Shown: positions 9,461-19,602, counted from the stretch's first letter. The stretch is 64,000 nucleotides of DNA from Chitinophaga filiformis (GCF_023100805.1 NZ_CP095855.1:2893001-2957000); one strand, 5' to 3'. The notes: generated by a model not told the origin, from the sequence alone. Numbers and translations are program-made.

Positions 9461-10538
9461 TAAAAAAAAGATACTGGTCTATACCACCCAGTTGATGGAA
9501 ACAGGGGGCATAGAAAGTCATCTGCAGGAGTTTTGCAGGCAGATGGCAGCAGCAGGTAACGAAATAGACCTGGTGGTGCTGAATGCAGCTATGACGCCTG
9601 AAACAGAAGCGTTTTACAAACGTACATGCCGTTGGGTATACTTCGGAAAACATGGCCGTTCCTACAAGCGTTTGTTGTGGATGCTGCAGCTGGGCATTAA
9701 ATTGCGCGGCACGCGCAAGTACGATGCTGTATATACCAACGGACAGGGGGAAAGCATCTGGTTATTTTCCCGTATGCTGCCTGCCTACAACAAGTGGGTA
9801 CATCATCACCATACTTCCGGCGATGCGAAAGACCAGGCTACCTGGGGCGCTAAATACAGGAAGACATTGCAGCAGGCCAATACTATTATCGCCTGTTCCT
9901 ACAGGAATGCTGGCGATATGAAGGAAGTATTGCAACGCCAGATAGATGTTATACCGGTATTTTCCCGGAATGTGGAAGTGCCTTTTACCGAAAGCCCGGC
10001 AGGCAAACTGCGTTTTGGATATTATGGCCGGCTGATCCCGGAAAAGGGCATAGACCTGATCTGCCGCATGAGTGAAGACGCTGACCTGAAAGAGATAGAG
10101 TTTCATCTCTGGGGAGAAGGAAAACAATATCCTGCCGGATATTTTGACCGTTATCCCAATATCCGTTTTCATGGTCCTTTTGCGGGTGAGGCAGGATTAA
10201 AAAAGGCTATTGCGCAACTGGATGCATATCTCCTGTTGTCCACCCATCCTGAAGGACTGCCTGTAAGCCTGCTGGAGGCAATGAGTGCAGGGCTTCCCTG
10301 GCTGGCTACCGACAGGGGCGGCATTCCGGACATCGCCTGCGATCCGCAGGCAACACGCGTGATACCGGCCGCTTCATCCTATGAGGAGGCAAAAGCGGCT
10401 GTGATGGCGTTTGCAAAGGATATCAGGAGCGGCCTGGTAACAAAAACGGCCCAGAAAGAACTGTATGCGAACAGGTTCTCTGCAGCAGCATTACGTTCAG
10501 CATGGGGCGATATACTTGGATTACATAAGCAAAACTAA
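9444..10538 (+). CDS. Glycosyltransferase, GT4-like (group 1)
   Basis: GT-B fold glycosyltransferase of about 364 residues. The N-terminal acceptor half begins KKILVYTTQLMETGGIESHL. The C-terminal donor half has RFGYYGRLIPEKGID and the E-x7-E type motif HPEGLPVSLLEAMSAG. The ATG at 9444 is chosen because it places the first strand correctly; an upstream start at 9408 lies deep in the preceding gene. It overlaps the pyruvyl transferase gene by 17 nt, so translation is probably coupled. Donor sugar is not predictable. Confidence 0.88.
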   Translation: MAQASDKKKILVYTTQLMETGGIESHLQEFCRQMAAAGNEIDLVVLNAAMTPETEAFYKRTCRWVYFGKHGRSYKRLLWMLQLGIKLRGTRKYDAVYTNGQGESIWLFSRMLPAYNKWVHHHHTSGDAKDQATWGAKYRKTLQQANTIIACSYRNAGDMKEVLQRQIDVIPVFSRNVEVPFTESPAGKLRFGYYGRLIPEKGIDLICRMSEDADLKEIEFHLWGEGKQYPAGYFDRYPNIRFHGPFAGEAGLKKAIAQLDAYLLLSTHPEGLPVSLLEAMSAGLPWLATDRGGIPDIACDPQATRVIPAASSYEEAKAAVMAFAKDIRSGLVTKTAQKELYANRFSAAALRSAWGDILGLHKQN

Positions 10539-10539
10539 G

Positions 10540-11769
10540 ATGGTCATCATATCTCATCCTACAGGCAATGCGAACGTCAGAGCTGCAGTGGCAGGGCTGG
10601 CAGATGCAGATATCCTGTCGGAGTTTCATACGGCGATTGCTTCATTTCCCGGAAGTACCCTGGACCGCCTTGGCGGAATTGGGCCGCTGTCGGAGATCAG
10701 GCGTCGTGGTTTCGAAGCGCGCCTGCAGCCTTTTACCAGAACATGGCCCTGGTTTGAACTGGGGAGGCTGGTAGCGGCAAAAGCTGGGCTGAAAAGCCTG
10801 GTAAGGCATGAGAAAGGCATGTTCTCAGTAGATGCTGTATATCATAACATGGACAGAAGGCTGACGAGCCGCCTGAATAAAGTGGCCCGTAAAGTGAATG
10901 CAGTGTATGCCTATGAAGATGGCGCTATGTTCACTTTCCGCGAAGCGACCCGCCTGGGGCTGAAATGCCTGTACGACCTGCCTATTGGTTATTGGCGTAC
11001 TTCCCGGCATCTGCTGGGCATTGAACGGGAACGCTGGCCCGAATGGAAGAACACCCTGATAGGGTTCAGCGCTTCACAGGCAAAACTGGACAGAAAGGAC
11101 GAAGAGCTGAAACTGGCCAACAGGATCTTTGTGGCGAGCAGTTTCACAGCAAAGACATTGAACGATTATCCCGGCAAACTGGCGCCGGTAGATGTAATAC
11201 CTTATGGTTTCCCCGCTGTGACGAGCAGCAGGGATTATGAAAAGATTGCAGGACGCCCGCTCAGGTTACTGTTCGTCGGAGGACTGTCGCAGCGTAAAGG
11301 CATTGCAGACCTGTTTGCTGCGGTAGAGCGCCTGGGAGATGCGGTAACACTGACCGTTGTGGGCAAAAAGGTAACGGAAGATTGCCCGCCGCTGGATGCG
11401 GCCCTTGCCAAACATACCTGGATACCCAGTATGCCGCACGCAGAGATCCTCAAAACAATGAGAGCACATGATGTATTGTTGTTCCCATCCCTGTTTGAAG
11501 GATTCGGCCTGGTGATCACAGAGGCAATGTCGCAGGGTACACCGGTGATCACGACAGACCGTACTGCAGGACCGGACCTGATCACGCACGGAAAGAACGG
11601 TTGGCTGGCAGAAGCCGGATCTACTGATGCTTTATACAATGCTATAGCAGCCCTGCTGGATCAGCCGGATATCATACCGGCAGCAGGACTGGCGGCAATG
11701 GAGAAAGCCCGCAGCAGACCATGGCAGGTTTATGGACAGGAACTGGCGACGGCAATCATACATGCATAA
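10540..11769 (+). CDS. Glycosyltransferase, GT4-like (group 1)
   Basis: GT-B glycosyltransferase of about 409 residues. The C-terminal donor domain shows LRLLFVGGLSQRKGIADL and the motif LFEGFGLVITEAMSQGTPV. The N-terminal half is less conserved. The ATG at 10540 is one base after the stop of the preceding transferase and gives the expected MVIISHPTGNANVR opening. An upstream in-frame ATG at 10465 lies inside the previous gene and is not favoured. It is one of six glycosyltransferases assembling or decorating the repeat unit. Confidence 0.88.
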   Translation: MVIISHPTGNANVRAAVAGLADADILSEFHTAIASFPGSTLDRLGGIGPLSEIRRRGFEARLQPFTRTWPWFELGRLVAAKAGLKSLVRHEKGMFSVDAVYHNMDRRLTSRLNKVARKVNAVYAYEDGAMFTFREATRLGLKCLYDLPIGYWRTSRHLLGIERERWPEWKNTLIGFSASQAKLDRKDEELKLANRIFVASSFTAKTLNDYPGKLAPVDVIPYGFPAVTSSRDYEKIAGRPLRLLFVGGLSQRKGIADLFAAVERLGDAVTLTVVGKKVTEDCPPLDAALAKHTWIPSMPHAEILKTMRAHDVLLFPSLFEGFGLVITEAMSQGTPVITTDRTAGPDLITHGKNGWLAEAGSTDALYNAIAALLDQPDIIPAAGLAAMEKARSRPWQVYGQELATAIIHA

Positions 11770-11784
11770 ATGAGTTAACTAACT

Positions 11785-12978
11785 ATGACAAAAAGGCCAA
11801 GACTTGAATTTCTCGACGGTATAAGGGGGCTTTGTGCGCTCTATGTAGCGTTGTATCATGCGGTGTTCTTTACCGGCAACGGTATTGAGAAAACACAGTT
11901 CACCGGCGTGCTTAAGCCGCTTACCGGCCTGCTGGAATTCGGTCACTATTCCGTTGCAGTGTTTATCGTATTGTCAGGGTTTTGCCTGACCATCCCGGTA
12001 GCGTTATCGGAGAACAGGGACCTGCGCGGAGGCTTCAAAACTTATATCAGAAGGCGTGCGCACAGAATATTGCCACCCTATTATTTCGCGTTATTACTTT
12101 CATTGCTGCTGATATGGGCATTGCCCCTGATGCAGACCCCGCACGATACTGCCTGGGACTCCAAACTGCCGGTGAACCTGGAAAGTATCGCGACACATCT
12201 TTTGCTGGTGCATAATATCCATACGCACTGGATCTTTAAAATAAACGGCCCGCTGTGGAGTGTGGCAACGGAATGGCAGATATATTTCACCTTCCCGGTA
12301 TTGTTGCTGTTATGGCGCCGTTATGGCCTGGGCGCAGCCACTGCAGCAGCGGTGATCGTGGGTATCTTACCTGAACTGGTATTGCCTCACCGCGTCAGCT
12401 TCTGGTGGTTACACCCCTGGTACCTTGGCTTGTTTGGTATAGGTATGGCGGCCGCGATTATTGCTTTTGATACAAAAGGTACTACAGAAAAGGTGAAGCG
12501 TCTTTTGTCAAACGGTTGGGCAGTGAGTGGCCTGGTAGCGCTGGTAGTGGCTATACTGGCTGTAAGCAAGCCGTTGAAACTATCGCTGACCTTTACGGAG
12601 GTAATGGTAGGACTGGCAGTAAGCGCTGTGATTGTATATTACACGCTGAAGGAACATGCTATGCAGGGCCGTCCTTTGTTGTTACGCTTCCTGAACGGGA
12701 AGGTGGCTGTGGGGCTTGGTGCCTTTTCCTATAGCATTTACCTGATCCACAGCCCGATATTGGCTGCGATCAACCTGTATACACTGAATTTACAGATGAC
12801 AGACAATGTACGTTTGCTATTCATGCTTTTAGTAGCCGTACCCGTATCTGTATTGTTGGCATATGTGTTTTATTTACTGGTGGAGCGCCGTTTCCTGAAT
12901 ATGCCGCCAAAGGCAGCAGCAACGCCCGCAACACCTGTTATAAATGTTTCCGGTAATTATGAATCAGTATCCCAATAA
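11785..12978 (+). CDS. Acyltransferase family 3 (OafA-like) membrane protein
   Basis: Integral-membrane O-acyltransferase (397 residues, about ten hydrophobic segments). The N-terminal LEFLDGIRGLCALYVALYH carries the family's catalytic histidine, and SYSIYLIHSPIL lies near the C-terminus. Such proteins move acyl groups, usually acetyl, from cytoplasmic acetyl-CoA onto sugars. This is the first of three members of the family in the locus. Its 3' end overlaps the next gene. Confidence 0.88.
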   Translation: MTKRPRLEFLDGIRGLCALYVALYHAVFFTGNGIEKTQFTGVLKPLTGLLEFGHYSVAVFIVLSGFCLTIPVALSENRDLRGGFKTYIRRRAHRILPPYYFALLLSLLLIWALPLMQTPHDTAWDSKLPVNLESIATHLLLVHNIHTHWIFKINGPLWSVATEWQIYFTFPVLLLLWRRYGLGAATAAAVIVGILPELVLPHRVSFWWLHPWYLGLFGIGMAAAIIAFDTKGTTEKVKRLLSNGWAVSGLVALVVAILAVSKPLKLSLTFTEVMVGLAVSAVIVYYTLKEHAMQGRPLLLRFLNGKVAVGLGAFSYSIYLIHSPILAAINLYTLNLQMTDNVRLLFMLLVAVPVSVLLAYVFYLLVERRFLNMPPKAAATPATPVINVSGNYESVSQ

Positions 12979-14365
12979 AGGTCAGATGGCGGCAGACCGC
13001 CTGGCAGAAATAGCAACCCTGCGCTATCAGCAGCTCACGGCTCTCAACTCACAGAAGTTGATGCTGCGGCTGAAGCAGGGGATATGGGCATACTTTCTAC
13101 TGTTGTTGTTTGAAGGTGCTTTACGCCGCTGGATATTACCGTTCCTGGCTACGCCATTGCTGGTAGTACGCGACCCTGTGGCATTGTGGCTGATCGTAGT
13201 TTGTTTGCAGCGGAAGATACTCATCCCTGCCTATTCACTGACGCTCATGACGATCATCGGGGTGCTGGGGCTCATTGCCGCACTCACGGTAGGACATGGA
13301 AATCCCTTCGTTGCCGCTTATGGTGCGCGTATTCTCCTGATACACTTCCCGATGATGTTTGTTATAAGGAGCGTCTTTACCCGCAAGGATGTGGTACAAC
13401 TGGGAAAGGCCATGGTGATGATAGCTATACCGATGGCGGTATTGATAGCCATACAATTTTATAGTCCGCAGACGGCCTGGGTGAACAAGGGGGTGGGCGA
13501 TGCTGAAGGAGGCGCCGGGTTTAGCGGGGCTTTAGGCTTTTTCCGTCCACCGGCAACATTCTCTTTTACCAATGGCACTACTTTGTTCTTCAGCTTCCTG
13601 GCGCCTTTTGTCTTCTATTTCTGGCTGAGTAATGAAAAGGTCAATCGCTGGATATTGATCGGGGCCACCGGCGCCCTGTTGATGTCCATACCACTTTCCA
13701 TCAGCCGTGCATTGCTTTTCCAGATCATTATTACGCTGATGTTCTGCCTGTATGCAGGCTCCAGCAATCCTAAATATGCCGGCAGAATGTTTGGCGCAGT
13801 ACTGGGCCTGATCGTGCTGGTAGCACTGCTTAGCCAGACAAGCATTGTGGGGGGAGCCATTGAGGCATTTACGGCGCGTTTTGAGAATGCGAATGAGAGT
13901 GAAGGCGGGATGGAGGGCGTATTTCTTGACCGTTACCTGGGAGGGATGCTGGGCGCTTTCACTGCTACCTCCGATATGCCACTGTGGGGATATGGTATTG
14001 GAATGGGAACGAACGTAGGCGCTATGCTGCTGACAGGAGGGTTTACCTTCCTGATCGCAGAAGGCGAGTGGGGCAGGTCAGTGGGAGAACTGGGCCCTAT
14101 TTTGGGATTAGGGCTGGTATTTATCCGTGTAGGATTAGCCATCAGCCTGGCATTTGAATCATTCAGAAAATTGCGCGCAGGAGACATCCTTCCCTGGATG
14201 ATACTGAGCGACGGATTCCTGCTGGTAGCGCAGGGGGGATGGGGCCAACCTACCTCACTGGGATTTGCAACCCTGGTGGGAGGGCTTTTGATGGCATCAT
14301 TGCGTGATGATGAAGAGGAAGAAGAACCGGAAACAGAAGAAGAAGTGGGAGAAATGGCAGTTTAG
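12959..14365 (+). CDS. Wzy-like O-antigen polymerase/ligase-type membrane protein
   Basis: Polytopic membrane protein (about 468 residues, roughly eleven hydrophobic segments) with a long central extracytoplasmic loop containing GFSGALGFFRPPATFSFTNG, a pattern typical of Bacteroidota polymerases. It would join repeat units on the periplasmic side. The ATG at 12959 overlaps the preceding acyltransferase gene by 20 nt; an ATG at 12944 is also possible. The C-terminus is a very acidic tail rich in Glu (encoded at about 14308-14350), unlike most polymerases. Assignment rests on topology and context because the family is poorly conserved. Confidence 0.68.
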   Translation: MNQYPNKGQMAADRLAEIATLRYQQLTALNSQKLMLRLKQGIWAYFLLLLFEGALRRWILPFLATPLLVVRDPVALWLIVVCLQRKILIPAYSLTLMTIIGVLGLIAALTVGHGNPFVAAYGARILLIHFPMMFVIRSVFTRKDVVQLGKAMVMIAIPMAVLIAIQFYSPQTAWVNKGVGDAEGGAGFSGALGFFRPPATFSFTNGTTLFFSFLAPFVFYFWLSNEKVNRWILIGATGALLMSIPLSISRALLFQIIITLMFCLYAGSSNPKYAGRMFGAVLGLIVLVALLSQTSIVGGAIEAFTARFENANESEGGMEGVFLDRYLGGMLGAFTATSDMPLWGYGIGMGTNVGAMLLTGGFTFLIAEGEWGRSVGELGPILGLGLVFIRVGLAISLAFESFRKLRAGDILPWMILSDGFLLVAQGGWGQPTSLGFATLVGGLLMASLRDDEEEEEPETEEEVGEMAV

Positions 14366-14412
14366 CATATTCCACATACACACACATAACCACAACAAAA
14401 ACCGGATTCCTG

Positions 14413-15546
14413 ATGAAACACGATGCCAACCCCGGAAGTGGCAGGATAATCGTGCTGGACAGCCTGCGAGGACTGGCCGCCATGATCGTTTGCCTGCATC
14501 ACTTCCTATTTATTAACAGTGACCATGTTCAGGTATACAGGGGGCAAGCCTGGTATGATATTCTTTTCAGTATCTCTGAGTTTAATAAAGAAGCGGTGCT
14601 GTTCTTCTTTGTTTTATCCGGCTTCTCTATCGGGTTAAGCCTTAAAAACAAAACGCCTGACAGCCCTGAAACGATCAACGAATACATCTACCGCCGGTTT
14701 AAAAGAATATTGCCGGTCTATATCATCGCATTGCTTTTTACGCTGGTTTCCGGCTTTGTGATGCATCAGGCTCACCTGCCGAACTACAGCGCCTGGAATA
14801 TGCTGGGAAACGTGCTTTTTCTGCAAACGGCAGATATAATAGAAGGTTCCTGGTTTATTCCTTATGGCTTTAACGGCCCCCTGTGGTCATTGTCGTTCGA
14901 GTTTTTCTTTTACTGCTTCTTTCCACTGGTATACCTTATCAACAGGAAATATTTAAGCAGGATCAATATACTGGTGAAATATGCTGTGCTGTTGTTCTTA
15001 TCTGTTGCTGCATTTGCTGTCAACAAAATCTTCTTCGTACCATATTTTGCATTTTTCAGTTCATTCATCATCTGGTTGTCGGGTTACCTGGTATCCAGAA
15101 CGTACCTGAAAGGAGAAACCTATCACCTGTTGTTTGCAGGCGCCTTTGCGTTTGGTATACTGTATCTCGCAGCGGGCAGGCATTTTCTCTCTTCCAATAC
15201 ACTGGTATTCATTTGTAAGGGCTTGCTGATGGCTGCGGTATTTTACCTGGTAGCCTTCCTTAGTAAATCGGAAAAGGCGCAGACTATTTTTAAATGGCCG
15301 GTATGGGTGCTGAATAAACTGTTCAACTATGTAGGTAAAGGCAGTTATGCTACCTATGCGCTACACTACCCGCTGATGCTGATGATGCGGTATTTTCATG
15401 TGAACCTGATGGTGCAGGTAGCAGTGGTGCTTCTTTTTGCAATCTTATGTACAACAATAGAAGAGAAAACGATCAGGTGGAAGCTCAATATGCTGCGGTT
15501 GAATTATACGTCATTTTTCTTCAGAAGGTTTAACATGGCCAGCTAA
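14413..15546 (+). CDS. Acyltransferase family 3 (OafA-like) membrane protein
   Basis: Second integral-membrane acyltransferase of the locus (377 residues). The opening IIVLDSLRGLAAMIVCLHHF contains the conserved Arg and catalytic His region. The FNGPLWSLSFEFFFYCFFP motif and YATYALHYPLMLMM near the C-terminus are family hallmarks. It starts 47 nt downstream of the polymerase-like gene. Its likely substrate is a sugar hydroxyl of the repeat unit; the acyl group is not known. Confidence 0.87.
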   Translation: MKHDANPGSGRIIVLDSLRGLAAMIVCLHHFLFINSDHVQVYRGQAWYDILFSISEFNKEAVLFFFVLSGFSIGLSLKNKTPDSPETINEYIYRRFKRILPVYIIALLFTLVSGFVMHQAHLPNYSAWNMLGNVLFLQTADIIEGSWFIPYGFNGPLWSLSFEFFFYCFFPLVYLINRKYLSRINILVKYAVLLFLSVAAFAVNKIFFVPYFAFFSSFIIWLSGYLVSRTYLKGETYHLLFAGAFAFGILYLAAGRHFLSSNTLVFICKGLLMAAVFYLVAFLSKSEKAQTIFKWPVWVLNKLFNYVGKGSYATYALHYPLMLMMRYFHVNLMVQVAVVLLFAILCTTIEEKTIRWKLNMLRLNYTSFFFRRFNMAS

Positions 15547-15570
15547 GCGGCCGCTATGCTACTTTACACC

Positions 15571-16593
15571 ATGAGTAATACTATGAATACCTCCTCCCGG
15601 ATCGGATGGATAGATACCTTAAAAGGCATTGGTATTTTGACCGTAGTGGCGGGGCATATATTCCCTAACAGCGTTGCCAGGTATCTGTTCCTTTTTCATA
15701 TGCCATTGTTCTTTTTTATAGGCGGCTTTTTGTTTAAGCCTTCTGCCGACTGGAAAGAATACCTTACAAAAAAATCATTTCACTTATTGGTGCCTTATGT
15801 GGCATTCCTTTGCCTGATCTACGTGCCGTATGAAATCAGAGAGATACTGACCGGCAAGGAAACGATCGTCAAAGGTCTTGTAAGGCCTTTACTGGGAGGC
15901 CGCTTCCTGATAGGGTGGACAGCAGTGTTCTGGTATGTAACCTGTTTCTTCCTGGTGCAGCAGGTGATGAATTTCCTGGTAAACAAAGTGAGTAAAAGGG
16001 TCGTTGGTTTGTTGATGTTTGCCAGCCTTGTGATCAGCTATGCGCTCAATCGGTTCATGCCTCATTTCCCCGGACTTCCCTGGAATGCAGATGTTGTATT
16101 TGCCGCGCTGCCCATTTTTCACATGGGCTATCAGTATAAAGCGATGCAGGGCGAGCCCGGAAGATACAAGTGGGTATTCTTCACACTGCTGCCTGTAGTG
16201 ATCGTGTTCACTTATTACAATACAGCCAATACTTACGATATGAAGACCGGTAGTTATGGTATTCCATTTGTAACCTTGTTTTCCAGCCTGGTGGTGGTAT
16301 TGTGCCTGATAGAATTGGTGAAGCTTATAGCCAGGAGCCCTGCGGCCAGCAAGCCATTCAATGAGTTAGGAACAGCGTCTATGGTGATTATGTACCTGCA
16401 TCAGCCGGTACAGTTCATTGCACTGGAACAATTTTCTATCGTGAATCCTCTGGCACGATTCTTTATAGCATTGGCCGTATCAATGGGAGGATACTATCTC
16501 CTGAACAGTTTCACCATAGGACGTGCGCTTTTTATGGGTTCTCTGCCTGACTTCAAAAAAGTTTTCAGACGAGAAAAATTAGCGACGGTATAG
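15571..16593 (+). CDS. Acyltransferase family 3, fucose-4-O-acetylase-like
   Basis: Third membrane acyltransferase (about 340 residues). It belongs to the shorter branch resembling fucose 4-O-acetylases (NolL-like), with RIGWIDTLKGIGILTVVAGH at the start and FLFHMPLFFFIGGFLF in the next segment. Given GDP-fucose synthesis in the same operon, acetylation of fucose is an attractive but unproven role. The start could be 15556, 15571 or 15583; all give the same membrane topology. Confidence 0.82.
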   Translation: MSNTMNTSSRIGWIDTLKGIGILTVVAGHIFPNSVARYLFLFHMPLFFFIGGFLFKPSADWKEYLTKKSFHLLVPYVAFLCLIYVPYEIREILTGKETIVKGLVRPLLGGRFLIGWTAVFWYVTCFFLVQQVMNFLVNKVSKRVVGLLMFASLVISYALNRFMPHFPGLPWNADVVFAALPIFHMGYQYKAMQGEPGRYKWVFFTLLPVVIVFTYYNTANTYDMKTGSYGIPFVTLFSSLVVVLCLIELVKLIARSPAASKPFNELGTASMVIMYLHQPVQFIALEQFSIVNPLARFFIALAVSMGGYYLLNSFTIGRALFMGSLPDFKKVFRREKLATV

Positions 16594-16617
16594 CAGATAA
16601 ATATTCAGACGATATAT

Positions 16618-17748
16618 ATGCGAATTGTTTTAATAGGAAATTACCCGAAGGACAGGCAGGAGAGTATGGAACGTTTTGCCCGGATGCTGGAAAGTGGTTT
16701 ACAGCAGGCAGGGCATACAACAGAGATCTGGCGGCCAACCGTTTTCTTCGGATCTTTTTTTAAAGCTACTTCCGGTGGAATGGGTAAGTGGTTCGGGTAT
16801 GTGGACAAATGGATATTATTTCCTTTAGTACTTCGTTTAAAAAATGCCTTCAGGCCAAAGGATACGCAGTATCATATCTGCGATCATTCCAATGCTTTTT
16901 ATCTCAAACATCTGCCAAAGCAGCGTACTATCATCACCTGTCATGATGTATTGGCCATCCGCGGAGCAAAGGGCCATGCAGACGCTTATTGCCCCGCGTC
17001 TTCTTTTGGTAAGGTAATGCAGGAATGGATACTGTCTAACCTGATCAGCGCAAAGAAGATTGCCTGTGTATCTCAGCTTACACTGAAGCAGCTGAAAGAA
17101 CTGGCTGCAGGAAAAGGAAAGGATGAATCCAACTGGGAGGTTATCCATAATGGTTTTAATGGTGATTTCGCTCCCGTAGCCAAAGCAGAAAGTGAGGCTT
17201 TACTGAAAGACTTCGGACTAAGTGCAGATGAACCATACATATTACATATCGGTTCCAGGCTGCAGCGTAAGAACAGGAAAATGTTGCTGGACATGGTGCA
17301 TGTACTGGGCGATAAGTACAAAGGCAAGATCTGTTATGCCGGTAACGAAATAGAAGAATCCTTATATGCACACGCAGTAAAACTGGGACTGCAGGACAGA
17401 CTGGTGTCAGTAAAGAAGCCACCGCATGCCACATTAAAGGCACTGTACAGTTCCTGTTACGCATTTATTTTTCCTTCCTTCTCCGAGGGCTTTGGATGGC
17501 CGGTGATAGAGGCGCAGGCCTGCGGAGCAGCTGTTGTTGCCAGTAACATCGAACCTATGCCGGAAATAAGCGGGGGAGTGGCCTTACATGCCGATCCTCA
17601 TCAGCCACAGGCATTTGCAGCTGAATTTCTCAAATTATCTGATAAAGCAATCAAAGACGCTATAATTAACCAGGGTTTTGTCAATGTAAAACGTTTCTCT
17701 CCTGATATCATGATTAAGGCGTATTTATCCATGTATTCAAAGAACTAA
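16618..17748 (+). CDS. Glycosyltransferase, GT4-like (group 1)
   Basis: GT-B glycosyltransferase (376 residues) opening MRIVLIGNYPKDRQESMERF. The donor domain contains YILHIGSRLQRKNRKMLLD and FPSFSEGFGWPVIEAQACG, the phosphate- and sugar-contacting E-x7-E region. It resembles mannosyl/glucosyl transferases of exopolysaccharide loci. It is 24 nt downstream of the acetylase gene and followed by a hexapeptide acetyltransferase 11 nt later. Confidence 0.88.
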   Translation: MRIVLIGNYPKDRQESMERFARMLESGLQQAGHTTEIWRPTVFFGSFFKATSGGMGKWFGYVDKWILFPLVLRLKNAFRPKDTQYHICDHSNAFYLKHLPKQRTIITCHDVLAIRGAKGHADAYCPASSFGKVMQEWILSNLISAKKIACVSQLTLKQLKELAAGKGKDESNWEVIHNGFNGDFAPVAKAESEALLKDFGLSADEPYILHIGSRLQRKNRKMLLDMVHVLGDKYKGKICYAGNEIEESLYAHAVKLGLQDRLVSVKKPPHATLKALYSSCYAFIFPSFSEGFGWPVIEAQACGAAVVASNIEPMPEISGGVALHADPHQPQAFAAEFLKLSDKAIKDAIINQGFVNVKRFSPDIMIKAYLSMYSKN

Positions 17749-17759
17749 TATATCAGCAG

Positions 17760-18422
17760 ATGATCCTAAAACTGATTACAGTGTGTTTACCCTGGCGCCT
17801 GAAACGCCTGGCATTACAAAGCTGGTTTAAATATAAAATTCATCCCACCGCACGCATCGGACTGGCGTGGGTATTCCCCGGGAAGCTGGTCATGGAAAAG
17901 AACAGCCGTATTGATCATCTTACTGTGGCTGTGAACCTCGACCTGATGCAGATGGGCGAACATGCGAAAATAGGCAGGGGAAACTGGGTGACAGGATTTG
18001 CAACCAATACCAATTCCAAGCATTTCCGTCATCAGCCTGAGCGCAAAGCGGAACTGATCATGGGAGAGTGGGCAGCCATCACGAAGAACCATCATATAGA
18101 CTGTACGAACTCCATTACGATAGGGAAGTACACTACTATTGCCGGATACCAGTCACAATTACTTACGCACTCCATTAACGTATATGAGAATCACCAGGAT
18201 AGCGCACCTATCGTGATCGGCGAATACACTTTCGTGGGCACGAATGTGGTGATCCTTGGCGGAGCGGCCTTACCTGCTTATTCTGTGCTAGGGGCGAAGT
18301 CTTTACTGAATAAGCCATTCTACGAAGAGTGGAAATTATATGCCGGTGTTCCTGCAAAAGCAGTGAGTGATATTGACAAGGATGCGAAATACTTTAACAG
18401 AACAGACGGATTCGTCTATTGA
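17760..18422 (+). CDS. Hexapeptide-repeat (LbH) O-acetyltransferase
   Basis: A 220-residue left-handed beta-helix protein. Imperfect hexapeptide turns occur from about residue 27 (IHPTARIG) through SITIGKYTTIAG to PIVIGEYTFVGTNVVILGGA, ending in the usual LYAGVPAKAV segment. Such soluble enzymes acetylate sugars or lipid-linked intermediates with acetyl-CoA. It sits between two glycosyltransferase genes, in keeping with a modification acting on the growing repeat unit. Confidence 0.82.
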   Translation: MILKLITVCLPWRLKRLALQSWFKYKIHPTARIGLAWVFPGKLVMEKNSRIDHLTVAVNLDLMQMGEHAKIGRGNWVTGFATNTNSKHFRHQPERKAELIMGEWAAITKNHHIDCTNSITIGKYTTIAGYQSQLLTHSINVYENHQDSAPIVIGEYTFVGTNVVILGGAALPAYSVLGAKSLLNKPFYEEWKLYAGVPAKAVSDIDKDAKYFNRTDGFVY

Positions 18423-18468
18423 GAAGTATTGTAACATTAACCGACAAATTGAAAAAAGCGCGTAAAAG

Positions 18469-19596
18469 ATGAACATCCTTCATGTGATCCCTTCTTATAA
18501 ACCTGCCTATGTATACGGCGGTCCTATCTATTCGAGTTCAGCGCTGTGCGAGCAGCTGGTGGCTGAAGGACATAAGGTGACCGTAGTGACTACCACTGCC
18601 AACGGAAAAGAGGAACTGAATGTGCAGGATGGCGTAGTGCAACAGGTGGACGGAGTGGATACGATCTACTTTAAACGTTTAACAAAAGACCATACACATT
18701 TCTCTCCGGGACTGATCCGTTACCTGTACAGGAACATCCGTAAATACGATGCCGTACATATCCACTCCTGGTGGAACCTGGTGAGCATCTTCACCCTGCT
18801 GGTGTGTTATGTGAGGAAGGTGCGGCCTGTTTTGTCTCCCAGGGGGATGCTGAGTGATTACATCCTGGAGACCAATCATAATTTCCAGAAGAAGATCATA
18901 CAAAAGGTGGTGGGCGATCCGCTTTTATCTAAAGTGAAATTTCACGCTACTTCCCTTGCGGAAGTGCATGAGATAAAGAAGATGTATCCGGCATCGCAGG
19001 TAGCAGAGATCTTCAACTTTGTTACTGTACCTGATGGTCCGGTAGCGCCGAAGACCGTTCAGCAGAAGATCAGGTTTTTATTCCTGAGCAGGATCGATCC
19101 GAAGAAAGGACTGGAGCTGTTGTTTAAAGCGCTCAGCATGGTCTCATTCCCTTATGAACTGACCATAGCAGGCCCTTATAAGGAAGATTACCTGGAGCAG
19201 TTGAAAGCCCTGACACATGAATATGGCATTGCGCAGCATATCAGCTGGGTTGGCCCGGTATATGGAGATGCCAAATTCCGGCTGTTGCGTGAGCATGATG
19301 TAATGGTACTGACCTCTTACAATGAAAATTTCGCCAACATCGTCATAGAATCCCTTGCAATGGGCACACCTGTGCTGATCAGTAATATGGTGGGCTTAAG
19401 CACTTACATCAGTGATAATCAGCTGGGCTGGATCTCCGGTATCGATCCTGAAAACATAAAAGAAGTGCTGGAGCGGGTATATGCAGAAAGGGACAGGCTG
19501 CCTGCCATGTCTGCAGCTGCACCGGCACTGATGCAGCGTGACTTCGACCGGAGCCGGCTGGTGAACAAGTATATTGAATTGTATAAGTCAAAATAA
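18469..19596 (+). CDS. Glycosyltransferase, GT4-like (group 1)
   Basis: GT-B glycosyltransferase (375 residues). The N-terminus MNILHVIPSYKPAYVYGGP and the domain boundary LSPRGMLSDYIL are typical of exopolysaccharide transferases. The donor part shows RFLFLSRIDPKKGLELL and the motif NENFANIVIESLAMGTPVL, with Glu replaced by Asn in the first position of the EGFG-like turn. The gene is preceded by a 46-nt gap. Confidence 0.87.
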   Translation: MNILHVIPSYKPAYVYGGPIYSSSALCEQLVAEGHKVTVVTTTANGKEELNVQDGVVQQVDGVDTIYFKRLTKDHTHFSPGLIRYLYRNIRKYDAVHIHSWWNLVSIFTLLVCYVRKVRPVLSPRGMLSDYILETNHNFQKKIIQKVVGDPLLSKVKFHATSLAEVHEIKKMYPASQVAEIFNFVTVPDGPVAPKTVQQKIRFLFLSRIDPKKGLELLFKALSMVSFPYELTIAGPYKEDYLEQLKALTHEYGIAQHISWVGPVYGDAKFRLLREHDVMVLTSYNENFANIVIESLAMGTPVLISNMVGLSTYISDNQLGWISGIDPENIKEVLERVYAERDRLPAMSAAAPALMQRDFDRSRLVNKYIELYKSK

Positions 19597-19602
19597 ATCA
19601 GG

